NCBI GenBank assembly: GCA_020847515.1
Contig: JADLBW010000080.1
Location: 1 to 46,331 of the forward strand
Source: Pirellulales bacterium
GTDB lineage: Bacteria > Planctomycetota > Planctomycetia > Pirellulales > Lacipirellulaceae
DNA: 46,331 nucleotides
Direction: 5' to 3'
Shown here: positions 1 to 9,660 of the stretch, piece after piece
Numbering within the stretch: position 1 is the stretch's first letter
How the letters are laid out: every line of letters starts with the position of its first letter
Translations under genes and position numbers: made by a program
The notes under the pieces: model-generated
What the model was told of the DNA's origin: nothing
The model's input: the letters and a program-made list of their open reading frames with translations, nothing else
Databases searched by the model: none

Positions 1-182
1 ATGCTGAACTGGCCGACGGCGAATGCCAAGCTCGTCAGGCATAAAAATTTGGTGAAATCTCGCCGCGCTACGTAATGGTCCTGCGGCCAGTCGATCGGAA
101 AATCACGTCGCCAGCGCGGTTGCGCGTCCATCGAGCGCCGATCGGGCGGTACGGTATGGAGCTCGGGGTTATCGCCGTTCAT
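1..182 (-). CDS. N-terminus of a Rieske-like [2Fe-2S] protein (partial, runs off the left edge)
   Basis: An open frame begins at the ATG at 182-180, one base after the TGA of the ferredoxin gene, and stays open to the window edge (about 60 residues). After a hydrophilic N-terminus it reads [20 protein letters not shown] and continues into a hydrophobic stretch. An ARRDFTKF-type sequence before one membrane helix is typical of Tat-dependent Rieske iron-sulfur proteins, where the uncleaved signal serves as membrane anchor. The cluster-binding CxH motifs would lie outside the window, so the assignment rests on this N-terminus and on operon position after the molybdoenzyme and ferredoxin genes. 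Its likely role is electron transfer between the ferredoxin subunit and the quinone pool or a cytochrome. It could be another Tat-anchored redox protein. Confidence 0.55.
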   Translation of the reverse strand, partial: MNGDNPELHTVPPDRRSMDAQPRWRRDFPIDWPQDHYVARRDFTKFLCLTSLAFAVGQFS

Positions 183-183
183 T

Positions 184-831
184 TCATGTAGTCGTCGCCG
201 CCGGCCGGCGGTCGGTAAGGATGTTAAGCTCGATGTCCTGGCCCGTGGGCGCTTCGTTCAGAGCCGAGGCCACGTCGACGTATTCGACGCTCCGGTTGGC
301 CGGAACCATCATGTTGACCTTGGTGTGAATCACCTGGCCGCCAAATCGAAACCGGTTGGTCGGCACGGCGCTGGTGCGAAGCGCTTCAATTTCTTCCCGC
401 GTGCCGAAGTACAGCGCACCGCTGGGACAGACGGTCGCGCACATCGGCTTCTTACCGGTCGAAGTGCGGTCGTAGCACATGTCGCACTTCATCATCAGCT
501 CGAACTGGCTCATCATCTTCGGTACGCCGAAGGGACAGGCCAGCACGCAATTGTTGCAGGCGATGCAGCGCGGTTTGCGAGCCGTTTGAACGACGCCGTC
601 GGCGGTCCGCTTGATCGCATCGGCGGGGCACACCTCGGCGCACGTGGGCGAATCGCAGTGCATGCACACGACGGGCGTCGTTTGCGTCGTCAGTCCCCGG
701 TCGATGTATTCCAAGTGGATCATCGAATGCCCCCGATGCGTGTCGCACTCGCTGCAGGCGTGCACGCACGCCTGGCAGCCGATGCAACGACCTGGGTCGA
801 TGAAGAACTCGTGATTCGCGGGCACAGACAT
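184..831 (-). CDS. Ferredoxin-type subunit with four [4Fe-4S] clusters (NrfC/DmsB/HybA-like)
   Basis: The 215-residue protein carries four Cys quartets: C16/19/22/26, C56/59/64/68, C89/92/95/99 and C116/119/131/135. This is the pattern of the electron-transfer subunit of complex iron-sulfur molybdoenzymes (DmsB, NrfC, HybA, FdhB families), where four cubanes form a wire between the catalytic subunit and a membrane anchor. It has no signal peptide, so it is either cytoplasmic or exported in complex with a Tat partner. It starts with ATG at 831; the Shine-Dalgarno is weak. It lies 185 bp after the molybdoenzyme gene and one base before the Rieske-like gene, indicating one operon. The C-terminal 50 residues after the last cluster are not recognisable. 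The family is clear; the specific redox partner is not. Confidence 0.88.
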   Translation of the reverse strand: MSVPANHEFFIDPGRCIGCQACVHACSECDTHRGHSMIHLEYIDRGLTTQTTPVVCMHCDSPTCAEVCPADAIKRTADGVVQTARKPRCIACNNCVLACPFGVPKMMSQFELMMKCDMCYDRTSTGKKPMCATVCPSGALYFGTREEIEALRTSAVPTNRFRFGGQVIHTKVNMMVPANRSVEYVDVASALNEAPTGQDIELNILTDRRPAATTT

Positions 832-1016
832 GTCGGCTAACGGTTCTCGTGGCTGCCAGTTACGGACAAGGGAGCAGATCGCACGACCAGTCGACGCAAT
901 GGGGGGCGGCAGCCTGTTGCGACCTGCGAGCCAGGTTCGGCGAGGCGGCTTCCCCCGTTGCAGTAAGCGCCCGATCTCGTTTTCAGCATTGCGTTGCCTC
1001 AGGAAGTGAAAGTCGC

Positions 1017-3263
1017 TTACTGCTGCGGTTCAAACACGCCGGCATACGCCGGCGGACTGGAGGCTCTGCTCACTCGCACGGCGCATACCTTGTATTCCGG
1101 GATCTTGGAAATCGGGTCTTGAGCCGCAATCGTGACCTGGTTGATGCTCTTGAGGCCCGCCCAGTGATACGGCACAAAAACCGTATCGGGCCGAATCGTT
1201 CTCACGACCTGAGCTCGCAGGGTGCAAGCGCCGCGGCGAGACTCTACCGTCGTCCAATCCCCGTCCGCGATGCCAAGCTGCTCGGCTAACTGCGGGTGAA
1301 GTTCGACGCGCGGTTCCGGGTACTGGTCGACCAGCGGTCCGATCCGTCGGGTCTGGGTCCCCGAAAGGAAGTGGCTGACGACGCGTCCCGTGGTAAGCAA
1401 CAGCGGGTAATCGGCGTCGACGTCTTCCGCGGGCGGGGCGTAGGTTGCCACGTTGAAACGCGCCTTGCCGTCAGCGAAATAAAACGGCCCGTTCCCTTGG
1501 GCGACCGGATTCCAGGAACCCGGCTCGAATAGCCGCGGCGTGCCAGGATGATCCTCGCTGGGACAGGGCCAGAACACGCCCATCTGCCGCTCGACCTTTT
1601 CGTACGTAATTCCCGAGTAATCAGCGACGCCGCCGGCTGAGGCCCGCCGCAATTCGTCGAATATCTGGCGCGGACTGTCGAAGGTGAACCCGCGCTGCCG
1701 GCCCAGCGCCTGGGCGATGTCTTGGATGATCCGCCAGTCTTCGCGCGCATCGCCGGGCGGGTCGACGCACTTGTTAATCTTGATGACCCGTCCTTCCGCG
1801 CTGGTTACCACCCCCTCGTCCTCTTCCTGAAGCGAGCCCGGCAACACGACGTTGGCGTGCCGCGCGCTCTCATTGAGGAAAAAGTCGATCGCCACGTAGA
1901 AGTCGAGCTTGTCGAGCATGCGCCCGATGAAGTTGTTGTCCGGCAGCGACACTTTGGGGTTGAAGCAAATGCTGAGCAGGCCGCGGATTTCGCCGCGGTC
2001 GATTTTGCGGAAAATCTCGTAGGCGTCGACCCCTTTGCCCGGCAGTTCTTCGGGCGAAATCTGCCAGATTTTTGCGATGTAGGCTCGATGCTCGGGGTTG
2101 TCGATGTCCCGCCAGCCGGGTAGTTGATCGCACTTCTGGCCATGTTCGCGACCTCCCTGGCCATTCGCCTGCCCGGTGATGGTGCCATAGCCGCACCCTT
2201 CGCGGCCCAGTCGGCCGGTGGCTAGTACGATGTTTATCGTACTGAGCACGTTCTGCACGCCATGCGAATGGTGTTCGATTCCCCGGGCATGCAGCAGGAA
2301 GCTCGTTTTGGCCTGGCCCCACCACTGGGCCGCCTGGCGAATGGCTTTTTCCGTAACGCCGGTCACTTCCGCAGTTCGCTGTGGCGTCCACTGGCGGACG
2401 TGTTCGGCCACCCGTTCAAAGCCGACGGTGTAGCGATCGATGAACTCCTGGTCGATCCAGCCCTGCTCGATCATCAGGTGCAAGATGCCGTTGAACAGCG
2501 CGACGTCGCGGCCCGGCTTGACGGGCAGGAAAAGGTCGCAGGTGCGAGCGATCGGCGTGATCCGCGGGTCGACGACAATGACCTTGGCGCCCCGCTCCCG
2601 CGCCTGCCAGACATAGTTGGTGGTGATCGGCGAGCATTCCGCGACGTTCGAGCCGGCGATCAGCACCACCTCGGCCTGCGGGATGTCCGACCACGGATTT
2701 GCCGAGCGATCGATGCCGAACGACTTCTTGTTCGCCGCCCCGGCGCTGACCATGCAGAGGCGGCCGTTGTAGTCGATATTGGCGGTCCGCAGGCACATCC
2801 GCGCGAACTTGCCCATCAGGTACGTCTTCTCGGTGGTCAGGCTGGCGCCGCTGAGGACGGCGAACGCGTCGGCGCCGTGTGCGGACTGAATGCGATTAAT
2901 CTCCGACGCAACGCGCTCGACGGCCGCCTGGTAGTTCAGCGGCCGAAATCCGCCCGGCGCAGCGGCGTCGCGCTCGTAAGCAGTGAGTAGCCGGTCGGGA
3001 TGAGCGCCCTGCAGATAGCGTCGAACGCCTTTGGGACACAGCATTCCCCGATTGAACGGAAAATCTTCCCACGGTTCAAACCCGACGACCACGTTGTCTT
3101 TGATCTTCAACTGGATGCCGCACTGCTGGCCGCAGAAGCAGCAATGGGTCTTTACCTGGCGATCGGGTTCTTCGGCCGTATCAAGCCGCGCTCCGGCGGG
3201 ATAGCTCAGATGAGGACCGAACTGCTCGATCGTTTCCAGGGGGGCGGCTGGGAGCGTCGCCAT
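1017..3263 (-). CDS. Molybdopterin oxidoreductase, nitrate reductase/formate dehydrogenase-like catalytic subunit
   Basis: A 748-residue catalytic subunit of the DMSO-reductase superfamily. The N-terminal [4Fe-4S] site is C41-x2-C44-x3-C48-x27-C76, followed by K78 in CPKG. The probable molybdenum ligand is C170 in NGRLCM, which matches Nap/Nas-type nitrate reductases and Cys-type formate dehydrogenases rather than Ser-type DMSO reductases. A central GSNVAECSP region and a C-terminal MGD-binding domain ([18 protein letters not shown], then FVPYHW) complete the fold. The length suits the NapA/NasA/FdhF range. There is no Tat signal at the N-terminus, so it probably works in the cytoplasm. ATG at 3263 has a GGAAG-type sequence upstream. 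It sits 17 bp after the cytochrome b-like gene. The substrate (nitrate, formate or other) cannot be decided from sequence. Confidence 0.85.
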   Translation of the reverse strand: MATLPAAPLETIEQFGPHLSYPAGARLDTAEEPDRQVKTHCCFCGQQCGIQLKIKDNVVVGFEPWEDFPFNRGMLCPKGVRRYLQGAHPDRLLTAYERDAAAPGGFRPLNYQAAVERVASEINRIQSAHGADAFAVLSGASLTTEKTYLMGKFARMCLRTANIDYNGRLCMVSAGAANKKSFGIDRSANPWSDIPQAEVVLIAGSNVAECSPITTNYVWQARERGAKVIVVDPRITPIARTCDLFLPVKPGRDVALFNGILHLMIEQGWIDQEFIDRYTVGFERVAEHVRQWTPQRTAEVTGVTEKAIRQAAQWWGQAKTSFLLHARGIEHHSHGVQNVLSTINIVLATGRLGREGCGYGTITGQANGQGGREHGQKCDQLPGWRDIDNPEHRAYIAKIWQISPEELPGKGVDAYEIFRKIDRGEIRGLLSICFNPKVSLPDNNFIGRMLDKLDFYVAIDFFLNESARHANVVLPGSLQEEDEGVVTSAEGRVIKINKCVDPPGDAREDWRIIQDIAQALGRQRGFTFDSPRQIFDELRRASAGGVADYSGITYEKVERQMGVFWPCPSEDHPGTPRLFEPGSWNPVAQGNGPFYFADGKARFNVATYAPPAEDVDADYPLLLTTGRVVSHFLSGTQTRRIGPLVDQYPEPRVELHPQLAEQLGIADGDWTTVESRRGACTLRAQVVRTIRPDTVFVPYHWAGLKSINQVTIAAQDPISKIPEYKVCAVRVSRASSPPAYAGVFEPQQ

Positions 3264-3280
3264 GGTTGCTTCCGCTGCGA

Positions 3281-4378
3281 TTAAGGGGCTGTGGCCGGGG
3301 GCGCGTCAGTCAAGGCGGCGTCGAGGAGGAGCGGTTCGCCGCCTCGCAGGCCCGTCCACAGGTTCGCTTGCGCAATGGCGAGTAACGAGCGACGGCAGCG
3401 GGGACAGATCCACTGATAGTGTTCCGCCGGCTGGTTTGCCAGTTCGTAGGCGTAGCCCAAGGCGCGCTCCACTTCGATCAGGTCCTCCACGTGCATCCGC
3501 GAGGCAAACGCCTCGCCGCAGCGGCGGCAAGCCACTTGCTCCGAACGAGCGCCGATATCCTTATAGAAGCTGACGCCTAATTGAGCCGGACGCTGAAAGA
3601 TATGGAAGAACTTACCGAACGGCAGCCACAGTAGCGTCAGAATCACCGTGATGGCGTGCAGGATCGCCAGGAAATCATAGGCGTAGCCTCGCATCCAGGT
3701 ATAGCTGGCCGTCAGCATCAGGCCCGTCGCGCTAATGGCGAATAAGGCGATCAGCGGCAGATAGTCTTCGCCGAACTGCTGCAAGGCCGCGGCGCCATGG
3801 TCGGTCATCCGCCGCTTCATGGCGAGCATTACGCCGATAATCACCAGAAGCGACGCCCACACCAGCCCGTGGAAGACGGCAAATCCGATCCAGGAGCGAA
3901 TCGGAAACGCCATCGTCGGAAATCCGAATAGATACGCCCGGTATGCGTTAAGGTCGCCTGGCACGGTTTCAAAATGAACCCAGCCGAAGACCAGCGGAAA
4001 GGTGATGGCTGCGGCGACGACGCAGCCCCACATCAGGCACCAGTGGGCCGCGCCGCGCAATGTTCCTCGCCGCCAGATGAACGCATTGAGCGCGAACATG
4101 ACCCCCAAGCGGCGGGCCAATTGGATCAGGTTCCGCCCTAGGAGCCGCGGCTGCAGGAACAATTGCCAGCCCCGCACCCAATACCGCCAGGTCGGCGGCC
4201 GCTGCAGCCACATGGCGTAGCGGTAGGCGATGCCAAACGTAGCGAACAACGTCGCGAACGTGTATCCGATCAGTGCGGCGTCGAAGTGATCCAACCGGCG
4301 GGATCCGAGCACAATCAGCAGAGCCAGCGCCGCCGTCGCGGCCCCGCCCCAGATCGTCGCACAGATTCGTTCGTTCAT
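3281..4378 (-). CDS. Cytochrome b-like membrane subunit with C-terminal Cys4 ribbon
   Basis: First gene of the electron-transfer operon (365 residues). It has about six hydrophobic segments (roughly residues 7-25, 36-56, 113-133, 162-186, 207-225, 236-256) with histidines in or beside them (H112, H170, H241, H259), as in NarI or HdrE-type dihaem cytochrome b subunits. After the last helix a soluble tail carries C284-x2-C287 and C325-x2-C328, a zinc-ribbon-like or FeS-like Cys4 site that normal NarI proteins lack. Its likely role is to link the molybdoenzyme/ferredoxin module to the quinone pool. It starts with ATG at 4378 and overlaps nothing. Haem binding is inferred from histidine placement only; it could be an unrelated membrane redox protein. 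Confidence 0.65.
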   Translation of the reverse strand: MNERICATIWGGAATAALALLIVLGSRRLDHFDAALIGYTFATLFATFGIAYRYAMWLQRPPTWRYWVRGWQLFLQPRLLGRNLIQLARRLGVMFALNAFIWRRGTLRGAAHWCLMWGCVVAAAITFPLVFGWVHFETVPGDLNAYRAYLFGFPTMAFPIRSWIGFAVFHGLVWASLLVIIGVMLAMKRRMTDHGAAALQQFGEDYLPLIALFAISATGLMLTASYTWMRGYAYDFLAILHAITVILTLLWLPFGKFFHIFQRPAQLGVSFYKDIGARSEQVACRRCGEAFASRMHVEDLIEVERALGYAYELANQPAEHYQWICPRCRRSLLAIAQANLWTGLRGGEPLLLDAALTDAPPATAP

Positions 4379-4683
4379 CGAATTTCAGCTCGCGGCGCCG
4401 CAGCGTGCCCCGAGCGATAAGATAGCCGCTTCAACTAACGAATAGAATCACCCGCAGCCGCGAACGCCATAGGCTGCGGCAACTACGGCGCCAATAGCGG
4501 CAACAACGGCGTCGTCGATCGACCTGGCGCCTGTCATAGCCGTCGGCCTGGGAGACGGCGTGACCGATTCGTTCGCTTGCGCTTCAATGGCGCTGCGGCG
4601 ATCGCGCGCCGGAAGCACAGGGCGAACCGCTGGCAGACGAGGTAGGCCGCCCCCGGGCGTTGCAATCCTATATGTTTACGTGT

Positions 4684-4707
4684 AGTATTCAGCGCAGGCA
4701 GAATACT
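4684..4707. promoter_or_regulatory. Inverted repeat (7-10-7) upstream of the CxxCH protein gene
   Basis: AGTATTC at 4684-4690 and GAATACT at 4701-4707 are perfect inverted repeats separated by 10 bp. They lie about 100 bp before the ATG at 4805 in the divergent intergenic region. The centre-to-centre distance of 17 bp is a helical spacing that dimeric regulators often use. An operator is an inference; no regulator family can be named. Confidence 0.3.
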
Positions 4708-4791
4708 GGCAGAATCGTTGAAGCGTGGCCAAGCGAAATCGCCCCCGCATGAGCTGCGATCGACTCGTCTTGGCTTGCGTGACCGCCTCGT

Positions 4792-4797
4792 GGGAGG
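4792..4797 (+). promoter_or_regulatory. Ribosome-binding site fixing the start at 4805
   Basis: GGGAGG sits seven bases before the ATG at 4805. That start gives a protein opening with basic residues and a hydrophobic signal segment, whereas the upstream in-frame start at 4718 has no such site. Confidence 0.7.
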
Positions 4798-4804
4798 ACC
4801 ACTT

Positions 4805-6112
4805 ATGGTGCTGCGCCGCCGCGGCCGCTGGGTTGCTTGGATGGTGTGTGTTTCACCGCTGCTGGCCACTAGCCGTGGCGTGGGCGACGACGACTTTGAG
4901 CGCGCCCCGATCGAATACAGCAAGAGTACGCCGGACAATCGGGTTTCACGGCTGCAGGCCAAGCTCGACGATGGCGAATGCGAGCTGAGCTTTGACGCTG
5001 AGCGGGGATACTTGCCAGCGCTGCTCGAAGCGCTCCACGTGCCGGTGGAGTCGCAAATGCTCGTCTTCTCGAAAACCAGTTTGCAGCGTCGGCGGATCTC
5101 TCCACGTACGCCACGGGCCATTTACTTTAACGACGATGTCTATGTCGGCTTCTGCCGCGCCGGCGAGGTGCTGGAGGTCTCCGCCGCAGACCCCAAACTG
5201 GGGACGGTGTTTTACACCTTAGAACAACGGCAGGCCGATGTGCCCCGCCTTGTTCGCCAGACCGATAGCTGCCTGGTCTGCCATAGTTCCTCAAGAACCG
5301 AGGGCGTGCCGGGGCATCTGGCCCGCTCGGTTTCCGTAGGGCCGTCCGGCGAGCCAATCTTATCGGCCGGCAGCGCCATGGTCGACTACCGGACGCCGAT
5401 TGCCGAGCGGTGGGGCGGCTGGTACGTCACCGGCACCCACGGCGGGCAAAAGCACCTGGGCAATCTCATCCTGCGGGGGGGCAAGTCGCCCACCGACGAG
5501 CAGCAGGCGGCGGCGCAGAATGTGACCGGTCTGGAGAGCCGCTTCAAAGTCGGTCAATACCTAGCGCCGCATAGCGACATCGTCGCCCTAATGGTACTGG
5601 AACATCAGACGCTGATGCACAATCGGCTGACCAAGGCGAACTTCGAAGCCCGAGCCGCCCTGCACTACCAGGCGGAGCTGAACCGCGCACTGGGCCAGCC
5701 CGCCGACGCCCCGCTCGACAGCACCGCTCGTCGCATTCAGTCGGCCGCCGACGACGTGGTCGACGCGCTGCTCTTCGTAGAAGAGGCAGAAATCCACGAT
5801 CCGATCGCCGGCACCTCCGGCTTTGCCGAGGCCTTTGGAAATCTGGGCCCCAAAGACGCCTCGGGGCGGTCCTTCCGCCAGTTCGATCTGCGACGGCGGC
5901 TTTTCAAGTATCCGTGTAGCTATCTGATCTATTCAACCAGCTTCGACAGCTTGCCCGACGAGGTTCGACAGTGCGTGTGGCAACGTCTGGCGGCCGTGCT
6001 GCGCGGCGAAGACGACTCGGCCAAGTTTTCGCATTTGTCGGCTCAGGACCGAATGGATATCGCGTCGATTATTCGCGACACCAAGTCGAATCTTCCAGCC
6101 GACTGGCCCTAA
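4805..6112 (+). CDS. Exported protein with a single CxxCH haem-binding motif
   Basis: With the start at 4805 the product is 435 residues. It opens with MVLRRRGRW and a hydrophobic stretch to about residue 25, read as a Sec signal peptide or anchor. One CxxCH motif (C156, C159, H160) lies inside the context TDSCLVCHSSSRT, which suggests covalent c-type haem in the periplasm. A distal Met ligand is not obvious. The rest, including the repeated HGGQKHLGN and HQTLMHNRL histidine-rich segments, resembles uncharacterised planctomycete proteins often annotated only as hypothetical or cytochrome c-like. It is divergent from the redox operon, so a role as electron carrier or acceptor for that complex is possible but unproven. 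It is followed by 550 bp without a gene. Confidence 0.72.
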   Translation: MVLRRRGRWVAWMVCVSPLLATSRGVGDDDFERAPIEYSKSTPDNRVSRLQAKLDDGECELSFDAERGYLPALLEALHVPVESQMLVFSKTSLQRRRISPRTPRAIYFNDDVYVGFCRAGEVLEVSAADPKLGTVFYTLEQRQADVPRLVRQTDSCLVCHSSSRTEGVPGHLARSVSVGPSGEPILSAGSAMVDYRTPIAERWGGWYVTGTHGGQKHLGNLILRGGKSPTDEQQAAAQNVTGLESRFKVGQYLAPHSDIVALMVLEHQTLMHNRLTKANFEARAALHYQAELNRALGQPADAPLDSTARRIQSAADDVVDALLFVEEAEIHDPIAGTSGFAEAFGNLGPKDASGRSFRQFDLRRRLFKYPCSYLIYSTSFDSLPDEVRQCVWQRLAAVLRGEDDSAKFSHLSAQDRMDIASIIRDTKSNLPADWP

Positions 6113-6248
6113 CTTCGCCCGTTTGCAGCCTTTTGCCCGCGAATCATGTTAATGCACGCGAGATGAAAGCAAGGGAAGCTTTCCAAGCTGCTACGGTAAA
6201 TCGGGCGCCTGCGAAACCCCAAGTGATTCTTGGCATCCGTTCGATTTT

Positions 6249-6274
6249 TCGCGTCTATTCGCGTTCCCTCGCGT
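6249..6274. repeat. Three TCGCGT cores at exact 10-bp phase
   Basis: TCGCGT occurs at 6249, 6259 and 6269, one helical turn apart, within a degenerate 10-bp repeat. Such degenerate repeats are found between bacterial genes; helical phasing would also suit a protein-binding site. The function is unknown. Confidence 0.4.
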
Positions 6275-6370
6275 GGCTCAAAAAACTGCAAAAGTTGATC
6301 CAACGAATTGCCGCCTCCTGCCGGTGTTCGCGACGCATCAACTTCGCCTAGCGCGCAGCCGCGCGTGCTG

Positions 6371-6399
6371 TCGGCATCGGAAAGTGCGTGCGGTATACT
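6371..6399 (+). promoter_or_regulatory. Possible sigma-70-type promoter for the sulfatase genes
   Basis: TCGGCA (6371-6376, four of six match to TTGACA) and TATACT (6394-6399, five of six match to TATAAT) are 17 bp apart. This would give a leader of roughly 260 bases before the sulfatase at 6665. Chance matches of this quality are common. Confidence 0.25.
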
Positions 6400-6664
6400 T
6401 GTGTTTTGTCAAAGGTAAGAAGCAGGCTCGCGCAGATCAGCCGCTGGGCGCCGGCGCCGGATTGCCAAGCCCGGACGCGGACGCTAGCGAGTTGCCGGTT
6501 AGCCTAAGATTAAGCTGTAATAAAGCGCTAGCCGTCTGCCGCTCTCCCTCGCATGGCCGCTCGGCATCGTTGCTGGCGCTCACCGAGCCAGGAACATGTG
6601 GTGCTGCGGGCAACGCCGCGCGGCGTCAGCGAGCGTAACTATCAGCCATCCTTGAAAGGCAGCC

Positions 6665-8044
6665 ATGAGACCGATCCGCTGGATTCCCGTCGTTCTGATG
6701 TTGTGCGCAGCGGCCGCCCCGGCGGCGCTCGCTGAACCGGCGCGGCCGAACGTTGTCTATTTTCTCGTCGATGATATGGGTCGCGAGGACTGCGGCTTCA
6801 TGGGCGGGCAAGAAATCAAGACGGAACACATCGATCGACTTGCCGCCGCCGGAGCCAGGCTCGACGCCTTTTACGTGCAGCCGCTGTGCAGCCCCACGCG
6901 GGCCGCTCTGCTGACCGGCCGCTACCCGATGCGCCACGGACTTCAAGTCGGCGTCGTCAAGCCGTGGGCGCAGTTCGGATTGCCGCTCAACGAGCGAACG
7001 CTCGCCGATGACTTGCAGGTGGCTGGCTACGCGACCGGCATATTCGGCAAATGGCACTTGGGGCACGTGGCGCCGGAGTATCTACCGACCCGCCGAGGGT
7101 TTACTCGCCAGTACGGCCACTACAACGGGGCGCTCGACTACTTCACCCATGAACGGGATGGCGGGTTCGATTGGCACGAAAACGACCAAATCTGCCGCGA
7201 CGAGGGTTACACGACGGCCCTCATCGGCGAACATGCCGCGAGGTTTATCGCCGATCGTGCCGGCAAGCAGCCCTTCTTTCTCTATGTGCCGTTCAACGGC
7301 GTTCACGCGCCCTATCAGCCGCCCGAGGGCGGCGCGGCGGCGTATCCGCACCTTAAGGGGGATCGACGGAACTACGCGGCCATGTTGACCGCCGTCGACC
7401 AGGCGGTTGGGGCCGTTGTGGACGCCGTCGACGAGGCCGGCCTGCGCGACGATACGCTCTTCATCTTCTCTAGCGACAATGGCGGACCGGCGCCAGGCCG
7501 CATCACCGACAATGGCGACTATCGCGGCGGCAAAGGCGGGCTGTACGAGGGCGGCGTCCGCGTCGCCGCCTTTGCGACCTGGGCGGGTAGCATCCCCGCG
7601 GGAACGATCGTGACTGAACCTATGCATATCGTCGACTGGCGTCCCACCCTGCAACAGCTCTGCGGAGCCGCGCCCGCCGGCGATTTGCCGATGGACGGTC
7701 GAGACATCTGGCCGACCCTGACCGCCGCCGCCCCGTCTCCGCACGACGTGATTCTGCTGAATACCGCGCCTCAAGCGGGCGCGGTTCGCGCAGGCGATTG
7801 GAAGCTGATTGTAAAGCGCCGCGAAGGAGAGGGTCCGGGCCGACGCGGCCAGAAGAACGTCGAACTTTACAATCTTCGCGACGATCCGTTCGAGAAGTCG
7901 AACCTCGCCAGGCAGCACCCCGAGAAGGTGAGAGAGCTGCGCCAGGCGCTTTCTGAATTCGCGCAGCAGGCCGTGCCCCCCAAGGCGCAGCCGCAGCCGG
8001 AGTCATTCGCGGCGCCGGAAGTGTGGGGCGAGTTTGGCGGTTAG
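6665..8044 (+). CDS. Arylsulfatase, family S1 (formylglycine-dependent)
   Basis: This 459-residue type I sulfatase hydrolyses a sulfate ester, probably on a polysaccharide fragment. A Sec signal peptide (residues 1-23, ending ALA) is followed by the metal-binding VDDM (D36, D37). The sulfatase signature is CSPTRAALLTGR, in which C75 is converted to formylglycine by FGE. K129 and H131 (GKWHLGH), H214 (NGVHAPY) and D271-N272 (SSDNGG) complete the active site. All residues expected of an active enzyme are present. ATG at 6665 is used with an AAAGG-type ribosome-binding site. The gene is followed in the same direction by a second, distantly related sulfatase. The substrate cannot be read from sequence. 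No sulfatase-maturing enzyme is in the window. Confidence 0.93.
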   Translation: MRPIRWIPVVLMLCAAAAPAALAEPARPNVVYFLVDDMGREDCGFMGGQEIKTEHIDRLAAAGARLDAFYVQPLCSPTRAALLTGRYPMRHGLQVGVVKPWAQFGLPLNERTLADDLQVAGYATGIFGKWHLGHVAPEYLPTRRGFTRQYGHYNGALDYFTHERDGGFDWHENDQICRDEGYTTALIGEHAARFIADRAGKQPFFLYVPFNGVHAPYQPPEGGAAAYPHLKGDRRNYAAMLTAVDQAVGAVVDAVDEAGLRDDTLFIFSSDNGGPAPGRITDNGDYRGGKGGLYEGGVRVAAFATWAGSIPAGTIVTEPMHIVDWRPTLQQLCGAAPAGDLPMDGRDIWPTLTAAAPSPHDVILLNTAPQAGAVRAGDWKLIVKRREGEGPGRRGQKNVELYNLRDDPFEKSNLARQHPEKVRELRQALSEFAQQAVPPKAQPQPESFAAPEVWGEFGG

Positions 8045-8174
8045 CGCTAGCTCGGCGAGATGGGGCGGGCGTCTGGAACCGGAGCGCCTCGAATCGACTG
8101 CGCGAAATACTGCGGACGCCGACCGTCGCAAGCCGCCGCCCAATTAGGCGATTTGATCTGTCACCATCAAGGCC

Positions 8175-9548
8175 ATGCAGCACATCGGTTGCATTATCGT
8201 TGCCGGGATTATTCTGCTCGCTAGCGACGCCTTGCGCGCCGCTGACCGGCCCAATATCGTGGTCTTCATATCCGACGATCACAGTTTCGCCGATTGCTCT
8301 GCCGGAGGCGCGACCGATGTCGCTACGCCTCATCTGGCGCGCATGCTGAGCGAAGGCATAAGCTTCACGCGCGCTTTCGCCGCTTCGCCCAGTTGCGCGC
8401 CGAGTCGTGCGGCGCTTTTGACCGGCCTGTCGCCGCTGCGCAATGGTTCGATGTTTAATCATCAGCCGCCGCGGACCGATGTGAAGAAACTGCCGGCCTA
8501 CTTGCACCAGCAGGGCTATGAGGTAGTCGCGTTCGGAAAAGTCGCCCATTACAGGCAGGGCAAGGACTACGGCTTTGATCTTGTCGCCCACGATACCTTC
8601 CACGACGACCGCTGCGTCGATGCGGCGATTGACTGGCTCGAACAGCGACGCAGCGATCGACCGCTTTGCATCATGGTGGGCACGAATTGGCCTCATGTGC
8701 CCTGGCCAGAACCTCGCGATTCGCACGCGGCCGCGGCGCTCAAACTGCCTCCGACGCACGTCGACACGGCCGAAACCCGCGCTTATCGCGCCCGCTACTA
8801 TGCGGCTATTGAGCTGATGGACGACGACTTGGGTCGCGTATACGAATCGGCCTACCGAGTACTGGGGCGGGAGACGCTCTTTCTGCACTTCAGCGATCAT
8901 GGCGCCCAATGGCCGTTTGGCAAATGGAACTTGTACGACGCGGGACTCCACGTGCCGCTGCTGGCGGTATGGCCAGGCGTGATTGAACCCGGCAGCCGGA
9001 ATGACGAACTGGTTACGCTGCTGGACGTGTTGCCGACGCTCGTACAGGTTGCGGGCGGCGAGCCGCCGGCGGAGCTCGACGGCCGGTCGCTGGCGCCCGC
9101 CTTCTCGGGGCGGTCGTTGCCGCGGAGAGAGTTTGTTTTCGCCACCCACAGCGGCGACGGCCGCATGAACCAGTATCCGATGCGCTCTGTGCGCACTGGC
9201 TCGTGGAAGTACATTCGCAACCTAAATCCCGCCGCTGTCTTCACATCGCATATAACCGCCGGCGCCGCCGTCGACGGCCGTAGCTACTGGCAGTCCTGGG
9301 TCGAGCAGGCGAAACACGACCCTGCAGCGGCTGCCATCGTCGAACGGCACCGGCATCGCCCGGCGGAGGAACTTTACGATCTGTCGGCCGACCCCTACGA
9401 GCAGCAGAATCTCGCCCAAGACGCGCAGCAGGCTGCTACGCTCCAGCGGTTGCGAGCGAGACTGGACGGCTGGATGGCAGGACAAGGCGACCAAGGCCTG
9501 CAGACAGAGCATCAGGTCGCCAACGAGTTCCTCGATGCGAGCCAATAG
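8175..9548 (+). CDS. Sulfatase, heparan N-sulfatase (sulfamidase)-like
   Basis: A 457-residue S1 sulfatase of a different subfamily from its upstream neighbour. The signal peptide (residues 1-22, ending LRA) is followed by FISDDHS (D34, D35 and H36), and by the signature CAPSRAALLTG with C74 as the formylglycine precursor. The SDDHS start, the CAPSR signature and the FSDHG motif in the second half resemble the SGSH/sulfamidase-like group that is abundant in planctomycetes. It lies 130 bp after the first sulfatase, so co-transcription is likely. The pair may remove different sulfate groups from one polymer. The gene ends 113 bp before a convergent gene, with a small hairpin in between. Confidence 0.9.
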   Translation: MQHIGCIIVAGIILLASDALRAADRPNIVVFISDDHSFADCSAGGATDVATPHLARMLSEGISFTRAFAASPSCAPSRAALLTGLSPLRNGSMFNHQPPRTDVKKLPAYLHQQGYEVVAFGKVAHYRQGKDYGFDLVAHDTFHDDRCVDAAIDWLEQRRSDRPLCIMVGTNWPHVPWPEPRDSHAAAALKLPPTHVDTAETRAYRARYYAAIELMDDDLGRVYESAYRVLGRETLFLHFSDHGAQWPFGKWNLYDAGLHVPLLAVWPGVIEPGSRNDELVTLLDVLPTLVQVAGGEPPAELDGRSLAPAFSGRSLPRREFVFATHSGDGRMNQYPMRSVRTGSWKYIRNLNPAAVFTSHITAGAAVDGRSYWQSWVEQAKHDPAAAAIVERHRHRPAEELYDLSADPYEQQNLAQDAQQAATLQRLRARLDGWMAGQGDQGLQTEHQVANEFLDASQ

Positions 9549-9555
9549 GGCAGGC

Positions 9556-9570
9556 TGGCCCGCTGGGCCA
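9556..9570 (+). terminator. Hairpin after the sulfatase genes
   Basis: TGGCCC GCT GGGCCA is a perfect 6-bp stem with a 3-base loop, starting eight bases after the sulfatase stop and located between convergent genes. There is no T-run, so it is not a classic intrinsic terminator; it could still stop transcription or protect the 3' end. Confidence 0.3.
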
Positions 9571-9660
9571 TATCCGAATCGCCTTCGCCGCTCGACGCGG
9601 CGCAGCGTGCGGCTCGCCGCCGCTTAGCGATATGTAACAGCGGCCGCGTACTTGACGCCG

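Larger units (their letters stand above)
4379..4804. other. Divergent intergenic region, no gene seen
   Basis: These 426 bp separate the minus-strand redox operon from the plus-strand CxxCH protein, so they must hold both promoters. The only structure I could pick out is the inverted repeat at 4684-4707. No convincing protein reads through on either strand: an in-frame extension of the downstream gene to 4718 exists, but it lacks a signal-peptide character and the good ribosome-binding site is at 4792. Confidence 0.6.
6113..6664. other. Intergenic region before the sulfatase pair
   Basis: About 550 bp with no supportable gene. It contains a 10-bp phased TCGCGT repeat (6249-6274) and a sigma-70-like promoter candidate (6371-6399). 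Short open frames here have no start signal or protein-like composition. Confidence 0.55.

Noticed and set aside
4718-4804. Upstream in-frame extension of the CxxCH protein
   Set aside because: The strong ribosome-binding site and signal peptide both point to ATG 4805.
7620-9149. Minus-strand open frame opposite both sulfatases
   Set aside because: It covers the active-site codons of both sulfatases and the gap between them, and reads as low-complexity Arg-rich protein.
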